Positions 1 to 4,932 of a stretch of DNA of 6,234 nucleotides are shown in pieces. A model generated the notes under the pieces. It ran no database searches, was not told the DNA's origin, and was given only the letters and a program-made list of their open reading frames with translations. The stretch is from Spirochaetales bacterium (GTDB lineage Bacteria; Spirochaetota; Spirochaetia; DSM-27196; SLST01). Location of the stretch: NCBI GenBank assembly GCA_007130265.1, contig SLST01000531.1, positions 1-6,234 on the forward strand, given 5' to 3'. Made by a program: the position numbers and the translations under genes. Numbering within the stretch: the first letter of the stretch is position 1; the number at the start of each line of letters is the position of its first letter.

Positions 1-160
1 GACACCTGCCGGCCCACTTCCTGGCATAGGTCCTTTCGAGTCGCTCGGGTGAATCGATCGGCGATGGGCGCTGGTCAGGCCCTGCATGCTGAGATCAACA
101 ATTTCGGCACCAGTCTTCACGTAGCTACCCTGCCGAGGGCCGCGAGCGAGGGTCACGCCA

Positions 161-190
161 TTGACACCGGTCGGTGTACCTGGATATCCT
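161..190 (+). promoter_or_regulatory. Probable sigma70 promoter of the DbpA-domain gene
   Basis: A perfect -35 hexamer TTGACA (161-166) is followed after 18 bp by TATCCT (185-190), which matches 4 of 6 bases of the -10 consensus. Transcription would start near 197, about 20 bases before the GTG at 218. The first base of the -35 box is also a possible TTG start codon for the same reading frame. If this promoter is real, that upstream start would not be on the transcript, so the promoter supports the 218 start. The call rests on sequence match only. Confidence 0.5.
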
Positions 191-217
191 TGCACCAGGA
201 AGAGAGACGGATATTAC

Positions 218-1378
218 GTGGCTCGCGGAAACGCAAAGGGATTGACAAAAGGAACGGCGCGCGAGCTGGATGCGCTGGAGCGATTTATCGCCCGGCACGT
301 CCGTCATCGACGTGATCTCATCGCTGAAGCATCAGATGCTGCCGATCGCGTACGGGCAGTCGCGCGGGCAGCTGCGGCTCGATACACGCCCTCGCGCATC
401 AGACCTCGGCGGCCGCGTCCGGCTCGACCTCGTCTCGAGGTGATCCTGGTGACCGGCTCGAGCGAATCCGCCTCGGCGATCGCCGACGCAGTGAGGGCCC
501 GAGTTGAGCCGACGCTTGAGCTGAACGTTGTGTTGCTGCGACCGGAGGCCGGGGGACGGCGCGAAGACGGGGTAGCCGAGCAGCATCCGGATGTGCTGGT
601 TGCCACCCCGGCCAGGATCATCGACCATATCCGCCGGGATACGATCGACCTCTCAGCGGTTTCGACCGTCGCGATTTCGTTGCCAAAGGACGAGAATGTC
701 GAGCAGTTCAGCGCCGACCTCCACTTCATCTACGCCAAGCTCGGCCGGCGACCGACGACGATCGTTCTGGTCGCCGACCTCGGCAAGGAGTTCGATTCGC
801 TCGAGGACTTGCTCAAGCGCCCTGTCACGGCGACGGATTCCTCGTGGGCTCCGCAATCCGCTCTCTCCACACCATCCAACGAGGAGAGACCAATGAGTGA
901 CATGCCTGTGGATCCCGAACAAGTGAAGCGGCGCATCGACGCGGCCGTGCACGCAATCCACCACGATGAGGATCCGGTTGAGCTCAACCAGTACCGAAGA
1001 CACGTTCGCAAGTACACGACGATGTTCAACCGAGGCTATCTTCTCGCGTACCTGCTCAAGGAGAGCCTCGACGGCCAGTCGGGCAACGGACAGCCCCGCA
1101 AGAATCGTGCGGAGTCCCGACAGGACGAGACGAAGACGGACAAGCAGAGCATCTTCGTGAGCATCGGCCGCAGCAAGCGTGTACGTTCACGCGACCTGAT
1201 CACCTTCTTCACGAGCGCGGACGGGGTAAACCAGGACGATATCGGGCAGGTGAAGGTCCTCGACAACTACTCGTTCGTGGAAGTGAACCCGGACAAGGCA
1301 AAAGCGGTCGTAGATGAGCTGAACGGCAAGGAGCTCCGGGGACGAAAGCTCACCGTGAACTTTGCCCGGCGCAAGTAG
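218..1378 (+). CDS. Degenerate DEAD-box-like protein with DbpA RNA-binding domain
   Basis: Predicted cytoplasmic RNA-binding protein of 386 residues. Residues 311-386 match the DbpA C-terminal domain (an RRM-like fold that in DbpA binds 23S rRNA hairpin 92): SIFVSIGRSKRVRSRDLI at the start, then DIGQVKVLDNYSFVEV and GRKLTVNFARRK. Residues about 73-190 look like the first RecA-like domain of a DEAD-box helicase: PDVLVATPARIIDHIRR corresponds to motif Ib. The DEAD position aligns with SLPK (154-157), SAT aligns with VAD (185-187), no Walker A is visible, and there is no second helicase domain (motifs IV-VI). An ATP-driven helicase is therefore unlikely. A basic Arg/Pro stretch (59-72) precedes the helicase-like part, and a charged linker (about 285-310) precedes the DbpA domain. 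The GTG at 218 follows a purine-rich AGGAAGAGAGACGG; the frame is open back to a TTG at 161, but that lies in the -35 box. Family assignment of the C-terminus is firm; the pseudo-helicase reading is an inference from alignment by eye. Confidence 0.85.
   Translation: MARGNAKGLTKGTARELDALERFIARHVRHRRDLIAEASDAADRVRAVARAAAARYTPSRIRPRRPRPARPRLEVILVTGSSESASAIADAVRARVEPTLELNVVLLRPEAGGRREDGVAEQHPDVLVATPARIIDHIRRDTIDLSAVSTVAISLPKDENVEQFSADLHFIYAKLGRRPTTIVLVADLGKEFDSLEDLLKRPVTATDSSWAPQSALSTPSNEERPMSDMPVDPEQVKRRIDAAVHAIHHDEDPVELNQYRRHVRKYTTMFNRGYLLAYLLKESLDGQSGNGQPRKNRAESRQDETKTDKQSIFVSIGRSKRVRSRDLITFFTSADGVNQDDIGQVKVLDNYSFVEVNPDKAKAVVDELNGKELRGRKLTVNFARRK
881..895 (+). promoter_or_regulatory. Internal ribosome binding site and ATG inside the DbpA-domain gene
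   Basis: GAGGAGAG (881-888) lies 4 bases before an in-frame ATG at 893. This is one of the best Shine-Dalgarno matches in the window. Initiation here would give a 161-residue product (Met226 to the end) lacking the helicase-like region and keeping the linker helices and the DbpA domain. There is no stop codon between 218 and 893, so this would be a second isoform of the same gene and not a separate cistron. The same bases encode Glu-Glu-Arg, so a chance match is possible. Confidence 0.4.
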
Positions 1379-1396
1379 CGCGCAAAGGCAAGCCTC

Positions 1397-2530
1397 TCAG
1401 AGGACGAGTACCAGAACGGCCATCACGAGAAGCAAGTTCATGAGAAGGCCGACGCTGAGTGTGAGGACCGATCCGAGCTCGTACCGCCGGGCCATTCGCT
1501 GGCATTCAACCGAGGCGAGTCGCGGGTCACCGAGAACGGCGGTCCACTCGCACAGCGCGTCTGAAGGCGGGGCGAGCCCGCCCGCGGCCGCGCGTCCGAA
1601 GACGGCGCAGGAATCCGATCTGTGGCCGAACGGAGGGTCGATCACCGTGAGCCCGTTCCGCCGCAATTCACCGATTGCCGCGACCGGGTGATCGGTCATG
1701 CAGTAGAGCTCACCGTTCGGCAGTGACGCGCATTGCACCCCGTCGGCAAGGTAGCGTAACGGCAACTGGATGACGTCTCTGTGCGCCCTCAGAACTCGCC
1801 CGCGTCGCCATCCCACGCGGTAGAGATAGAAGAGCGCGATCCCGGGAGGCAGAAGCGGCAGAACCGGAACCGTGGCGAATGCGATGGCCAGACGCGCGTA
1901 TGAGAGCGCGAGGGGCTGCCGCAGCAGCACGTACGCCAGCACGATGAGCGCGAATGTGCCACCGGCGAGGGCCGGCGGAGTCGCCGAGTTCCAGTATTCG
2001 TTGAGCTGCCGTCCGCTCCAGATGCAGCGCCGCACGAGCGAAGACTCGAGACCGTCGTAGAAAACCGCGAGCACCGGTTCGTTCGCACAGGAGCGGATGA
2101 CCGGATGCGAACCGCTCGAATCCAGATGACCACTCACGAGGACTTTCATGCCTTCCGGGATGGAGCCAAGGCGCGCCCAGCTTGTACGCGCCGGCGGGGC
2201 CTCCGGCGGACTATCCGGGCTATGCGCGACAAGGTAGACATCGCTGACACTCATGTCGACCGCGACGGTTATGTCTGAACCTCGGATCCAGACCGTGTGT
2301 TCTCCCTGGATGCTCTCGAGGGTTCCCAGAAAACGCGCTGCGAGCGGCGTCTCATGATCGTGCGATGACCTCCTCGAGAGCGCAAACGTCACCGGGGGCC
2401 GCAGGCTCGCCTCGGTCACCCGGCGCCGGAACACGCGCCATCGCCGACGCACGTCGAACGCACCAACACCGGGGATCATCAGGTAGAAGAGAAACGCCAC
2501 GATGGTGATCGCCATGACCGGGGAGATCAT
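1397..2530 (-). CDS. Hypothetical four-helix membrane protein
   Basis: I do not recognise this 377-residue protein. Hydrophobic segments suggest membrane helices at about 5-24, 188-203, 213-238 and 352-377, the last ending the chain in VLVLVL. Between helices 1 and 2 is a soluble region (about 60-180) rich in predicted beta strands (TVWIRGSDITVAVDMSVSDVYLV, in part, and MKVLVSGHLDSSG), perhaps a small beta-barrel domain. Between helices 3 and 4 is a second soluble region with several cysteines (267, 277, 308, 327, 343). A basic stretch follows helix 1 (RRRWRVFRRR), which by the positive-inside rule puts the first soluble region in the cytoplasm. The start ATG at 2530 has only a weak GCGGA before it; an in-frame ATG at 2515 is the alternative. 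It converges on the DbpA-domain gene with an 18-bp gap and diverges from the hydrolase gene. It could be a sensor or a membrane-anchored scaffold, but the sequence does not decide this. Confidence 0.75.
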   Translation of the reverse strand: MISPVMAITIVAFLFYLMIPGVGAFDVRRRWRVFRRRVTEASLRPPVTFALSRRSSHDHETPLAARFLGTLESIQGEHTVWIRGSDITVAVDMSVSDVYLVAHSPDSPPEAPPARTSWARLGSIPEGMKVLVSGHLDSSGSHPVIRSCANEPVLAVFYDGLESSLVRRCIWSGRQLNEYWNSATPPALAGGTFALIVLAYVLLRQPLALSYARLAIAFATVPVLPLLPPGIALFYLYRVGWRRGRVLRAHRDVIQLPLRYLADGVQCASLPNGELYCMTDHPVAAIGELRRNGLTVIDPPFGHRSDSCAVFGRAAAGGLAPPSDALCEWTAVLGDPRLASVECQRMARRYELGSVLTLSVGLLMNLLLVMAVLVLVL

Positions 2531-2535
2531 TCCGC

Positions 2536-2562
2536 TTGCCCAATAGGTACAAATGGTATATT
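2536..2562 (+). promoter_or_regulatory. Probable promoter of the metallo-hydrolase gene
   Basis: In the AT-rich 42-bp gap between divergent genes, TATATT (2557-2562) matches the -10 consensus at 5 of 6 positions. TTGCCC (2536-2541) lies upstream with a short 15-bp spacer; reading the -10 as TATTTT (2559-2564) gives a 17-bp spacer. Transcription would start near 2569-2571, only 2-4 bases before the ATG at 2573. No Shine-Dalgarno sequence is present in the 20 bases before the ATG, consistent with a leaderless or near-leaderless message. Confidence 0.4.
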
Positions 2563-2572
2563 TTTATCAATA

Positions 2573-3253
2573 ATGGTAGAGCGCATCATCGTCGGTTCAC
2601 TGTATACGAACGCGTACGTGGTTGCCACCGGGAAGAAAGAGTGCATGGTCGTCGATCCTGGGGCGGACGCCCCCTTGCTCCTCTCGCGCCTGGAGATTCT
2701 GAACGTCGTTCCAACGGCGATTGTGTTCACCCACGGTCACCTCGACCACACGGCCGCCGCGAAGGGCATCATCGACCGCTATCGCGACCGGGTGGAAAAG
2801 ATCGAGATCGGGATCCATCGCAGTGATAGATCCTATCTTCCGCCCAAAGGCGAACATACCAACCGTGAGCTCTTCGCTGCACTCGGGCCGGACGCGGTCG
2901 AAGCGTTCGATGCCCTGTACACGGATCTACCAAAACCGACCTTCTTCCTCAAAGACGGTGACCCGGTGCTCGATACGGACTTCGTGACGATCCACACGCC
3001 CGGCCACAGTCAGGGGAGCGTATGCCTGTACAGCGAGGAGCGCGGCTCGCTCTTCTCCGGGGACACGCTCTTCTTCAAGACGGTGGGACGCACCGATGTA
3101 GTCGGCGCCGATCTCGAGAAGCTCACGAAGAGCATTAGAAAGACACTCTTTGCTCTTCCTCCGGAGACCCGACTCTTTCCCGGGCACGGACCGCACTCGA
3201 CACTCGAACGCGAGATCGCCAACAACGATTTCACCCCGAACCCGCAGATCTGA
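2573..3253 (+). CDS. Metallo-beta-lactamase-fold hydrolase, glyoxalase II type
   Basis: This 226-residue protein is a cytoplasmic metal-dependent hydrolase of the hydroxyacylglutathione hydrolase-like group, usually acting on thioesters or related small substrates. All metal ligands are visible: the HxHxDH motif THGHLDH with His54, His56, Asp58 and His59, then His145 in TPGHSQGSV, the bridging Asp164 in FSGDTLF, and His205 in FPGHGPHST. The N-terminus (VGSLYTNAYVV then VVDPGAD) is the standard first strands of the fold, which fixes the ATG at 2573 even though no ribosome binding site precedes it. Length fits the compact single-domain members, which lack the C-terminal helical domain of true glyoxalase II (about 250-260 residues). 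An insert of about 40 residues (82-125) between the second and third motifs may shape the active site. It is divergent from the membrane protein gene and ends 8 bp from a convergent gene. Substrate cannot be read from the sequence. Confidence 0.93.
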   Translation: MVERIIVGSLYTNAYVVATGKKECMVVDPGADAPLLLSRLEILNVVPTAIVFTHGHLDHTAAAKGIIDRYRDRVEKIEIGIHRSDRSYLPPKGEHTNRELFAALGPDAVEAFDALYTDLPKPTFFLKDGDPVLDTDFVTIHTPGHSQGSVCLYSEERGSLFSGDTLFFKTVGRTDVVGADLEKLTKSIRKTLFALPPETRLFPGHGPHSTLEREIANNDFTPNPQI

Positions 3254-3261
3254 GTCACGGC

Positions 3262-3651
3262 CTACGCAACAAGGCTGAACAGCATCCCGGTCTCCACGAT
3301 TCCGGAAGCAATGGTCCCGAAGTCGGTAGCGACGCCCCGGAGGGCCTGATGGAGCTCGCGCGCCAGTGAGTTGAGCGCTCTGTCCGTCTCCCGCTCGGAC
3401 GCCGGACGGGGAACGCTCATCGGCTCACCCCGCAGGCTCACGAGCCGTTCGACCATGAGATCAATCATCTGCAGCTTCGACAGTGAGTATCCGGCGCCGG
3501 GCCGACTGGGAACACCCTGGACATGCCTGAGCGGAGCGTACAGACCACCGTCGAACGGCAGTGAAACCTTCGACGATGAGTATTGCGCCCGGAGGATGCT
3601 TGATAGATGAACGCTTCGTCCGGATACCGGTTGTGCCTGTATGCCAACCAT
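3262..3651 (-). CDS. Hypothetical protein downstream of the DksA-like gene
   Basis: I do not recognise this 129-residue protein. It has no signal peptide, no membrane segment and no cysteines, so it is probably cytoplasmic. The middle has a compact Gly/Pro-rich section (LPFDGGLYAPLRHVQGVPSR then GAGYSLSKLQ) leading into a helix with regular hydrophobic spacing (MIDLMVERLVSL). The C-terminal third is helical and ends in small and hydrophobic residues. The start is taken as the ATG at 3651 because GAGG sits 7 bases upstream of it; an ATG at 3657 is only one base from that GAGG. It begins 43 bp after the DksA-like gene on the same strand, so the two are probably one transcript. Both candidate ATGs lie in one arm of a 9-bp inverted repeat that may control translation. 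It ends 8 bp from the convergent hydrolase gene. Confidence 0.7.
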   Translation of the reverse strand: MVGIQAQPVSGRSVHLSSILRAQYSSSKVSLPFDGGLYAPLRHVQGVPSRPGAGYSLSKLQMIDLMVERLVSLRGEPMSVPRPASERETDRALNSLARELHQALRGVATDFGTIASGIVETGMLFSLVA

Positions 3652-3689
3652 CACCATACCTCGATTTCACTATCGGAAGGATGGTGATG
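3649..3689 (-). promoter_or_regulatory. Inverted repeat covering a start codon
   Basis: CATCACCAT (3649-3657) and ATGGTGATG (3681-3689) are perfect 9-bp inverted copies separated by 23 bases. On the minus-strand message the downstream arm contains both candidate ATG codons (3657 and 3651) of the hypothetical gene, and the loop contains its GAGG ribosome binding site. A folded hairpin would bury the start codon. The loop has no U-tract after the stem, so it does not look like an intrinsic terminator of the DksA-like gene. A chance repeat is possible. Confidence 0.35.
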
Positions 3690-3694
3690 TGAGT

Positions 3695-4051
3695 TTATCG
3701 GTTCCTGCGTTCCACCTCGTTCTGGTACTCGATCCGGTAGAGCGCGTAGGGAATCGCCTCGAGCCTTTCCCGGGGAATCGGTTCACCGCTCTTGAGGCAG
3801 AGCCCGTAAGTACCACTTTCGATGCGCGCGAGCGCCGCCTCGATCAGCCGCAACCGCTTGATCTCCTGGCTCCCGAGCGCCTCGAGCGTCGTCTTGTCGA
3901 TATCACTGCTTGCGATATCCACGAGATCCTTGGAATCGTCCTTCTCGATGATATCCCGAAACTCCTCGTCCTCTGCGAGGAGATTCTGCAGGATATCCGC
4001 CTTCATATCGAGCAGCTTGACTCGCATCCGCTCGACGAACTCTTTGTCCAT
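3695..4051 (-). CDS. dksA: DksA/TraR family protein with degenerate zinc site
   Basis: This 118-residue protein belongs to the DksA/TraR family, which binds in the RNA polymerase secondary channel and, with ppGpp, adjusts transcription of ribosomal and amino-acid genes. An N-terminal coiled coil (about 1-80) carries DLVDIA (42-47) at its turn, matching the DxxDxA tip motif that E. coli DksA needs for activity. The C-terminal globule is clearly of the family (SGTYGLCLKSGEPIPRERLE), but the four zinc cysteines are reduced to one: Cys85, Ser88, Arg106 and Tyr109 occupy the positions. The fold must be held without a Cys4 zinc, as in the zinc-independent DksA paralogues of pseudomonads. It is shorter than E. 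coli DksA (151 residues). The start ATG at 4051 has GGGAGG 6 bases upstream. It is divergent from infA and is probably the first gene of a unit with the hypothetical gene at 3262-3651. Family is secure; regulatory activity is inferred from the tip motif. Confidence 0.88.
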   Translation of the reverse strand: MDKEFVERMRVKLLDMKADILQNLLAEDEEFRDIIEKDDSKDLVDIASSDIDKTTLEALGSQEIKRLRLIEAALARIESGTYGLCLKSGEPIPRERLEAIPYALYRIEYQNEVERRNR

Positions 4052-4080
4052 GGATCGCCTCCCAGCCAGAAAGGTCCCCT

Positions 4081-4109
4081 AATGTTGCAATTCTCGGGCC
4101 AAAAGTCAA
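4081..4109 (-). promoter_or_regulatory. Probable promoter of the DksA-like gene
   Basis: On the minus strand TTGACT (4109-4104) is followed after 17 bp by AACATT (4086-4081). That hexamer is weak, but a TG one base upstream (4089-4088) makes it an extended -10. Transcription would start near 4075, about 23 bases before the ATG at 4051, leaving room for the GGGAGG ribosome binding site. Confidence 0.35.
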
Positions 4110-4132
4110 CCGAAGGAATGGCCGCAGCACAA

Positions 4133-4162
4133 TTGACAATGACGCAACCAATTACGTAAGAT
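4133..4162 (+). promoter_or_regulatory. Probable promoter of infA
   Basis: A perfect -35 TTGACA (4133-4138) is followed after 18 bp by TAAGAT (4157-4162), a 4 of 6 match to the -10 consensus. The start of transcription would fall near 4169, giving a leader of only about a dozen bases. AAGGAG (4171-4176) lies 5 bases before the GTG start codon. The -35 boxes of this promoter and the divergent dksA promoter are 23 bp apart. Confidence 0.5.
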
Positions 4163-4181
4163 CTCGTGCAAAGGAGTTGCT

Positions 4182-4400
4182 GTGGCAAAAGAGGAAGCAA
4201 TTGAAGTAGAAGGCGTCGTGACGGAGTCTCTTCCGAACACCATGTTCCGTGTTGAGCTCAAGAACGGCCACAACATCCTCACCCACCTTTCGGGAAAGAT
4301 GCGCAAGCACTACATCCGCATTGTGCCGGGCGACAAGGTCAAAGTTGCGCTCTCTCCCTACGACCTGACCCGCGGGCGGATCATCTACCGGGAACGTTAG
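4182..4400 (+). CDS. infA: Translation initiation factor IF-1
   Basis: The product is the 72-residue IF-1, which binds the 30S subunit A site with IF-2 and IF-3 during translation initiation. Length and sequence are full and typical of the family: the start AKEEAIEVEG, the OB-fold strands FRVELKNGHNILTHLSGKMR and the end PYDLTRGRIIYRER are all conserved. Translation starts at GTG (4182), with the strong ribosome binding site AAGGAG 5 bases before it. The gene is monocistronic here, divergent from the DksA-like gene and only 11 bp from the convergent Smr gene. In many other bacteria infA sits in a ribosomal protein cluster; the dksA-infA pairing matches what I recall from Treponema. Confidence 0.97.
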   Translation: MAKEEAIEVEGVVTESLPNTMFRVELKNGHNILTHLSGKMRKHYIRIVPGDKVKVALSPYDLTRGRIIYRER

Positions 4401-4411
4401 CACGAGCCGGC

Positions 4412-4900
4412 TCAGCAATTCTGCCCGCGGTGCCGGAGCAGCGCCCATAGCGCGCCTCGCCCGCCGTCAGGGCCTCTCGCATATCCCATCCTGCCCACCG
4501 ACGGATGCCGTTCGAGGTATTGACGCACTTCGCGCTTGAGCACCCCCTCGCCGTTTCTGCCTTTTCCGTGAACGACCATGATCTTCTGCAGTCCACGAGC
4601 CAGGCTGGCTGCGACGAACCGCTCGGTCGCCGCCAACGCTTCTTCACGCGTGTACCCGTGCAGGTCGAGCGAGTCATCCACGCGTAACTGCTCAGGGCGA
4701 ACGGTTCGGGGCTGTTCCGGCTCCCCATCAGCATCCTTGTTGGCCACGGGGTACCGCTCGATCGCACGCTCGAGCCAGGAAGCGCCTTCCGGCTGATCAG
4801 GCGGATGGGGTCTGGGTAGCCGAGATTCGTCGACGCCCTGTTGCTGAGATCCGCGGCGCATCGACTCCCACTCTTCGAGTATTCTACCGAAGTCTCCCAT
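4412..4900 (-). CDS. Smr-domain protein
   Basis: This 162-residue protein has a C-terminal Smr domain (about 76-157), a small alpha/beta fold found as the tail of MutS2 and as stand-alone proteins with DNA- or RNA-endonuclease activity. The signature motifs are present: LDLHG (78-82), VVHGKGRNGEGVLK (109-122) and the closing GGRGALWALLR (146-156). The first 75 residues are polar and Pro/Gln/Glu-rich, probably disordered, apart from a short helix FGRILEEWESMRR. The start is taken at ATG 4900, where GGTGGG lies just upstream. The frame is open to 5011, but starting there would overlap the preceding gene by about 80 bases and add an unconvincing Arg-rich leader. The gene follows the Bat-like gene by 32 bp and is probably in its operon. 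Whether the substrate is RNA or DNA cannot be told. Confidence 0.9.
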   Translation of the reverse strand: MGDFGRILEEWESMRRGSQQQGVDESRLPRPHPPDQPEGASWLERAIERYPVANKDADGEPEQPRTVRPEQLRVDDSLDLHGYTREEALAATERFVAASLARGLQKIMVVHGKGRNGEGVLKREVRQYLERHPSVGRMGYARGPDGGRGALWALLRHRGQNC

Positions 4901-4932
4901 ATATCCCACCAAACATCGGTCGGTCACAATCG

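Noticed and set aside
242..247. A second TTGACA as another -35 box
   Set aside because: No -10-like hexamer lies 15-19 bp downstream, and it is inside the coding region.
304..729. A 141-residue minus-strand open frame opposite the DbpA-domain gene
   Set aside because: It is Arg/Ser/Ala-rich, has no recognisable motif, and lies fully antisense to a frame with a clear domain; typical of GC-rich shadow frames.
1393..1404. CCTC/GAGG mini-hairpin between the first two convergent genes as a terminator
   Set aside because: The stem is only 4 bp with a 3-base loop and has no T-tract on either side.
3641..4159. A 172-residue plus-strand open frame across the DksA-like gene
   Set aside because: The opposite strand encodes a clear DksA family protein with a good ribosome binding site; the plus-strand translation has no family features and runs through the infA promoter.
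4404..4413. Palindrome GAGCCGGCTC between infA and the Smr gene
   Set aside because: A perfect 10-bp palindrome, but it has no loop and no T-tract, so it does not support a terminator; in GC-rich DNA it may be chance.
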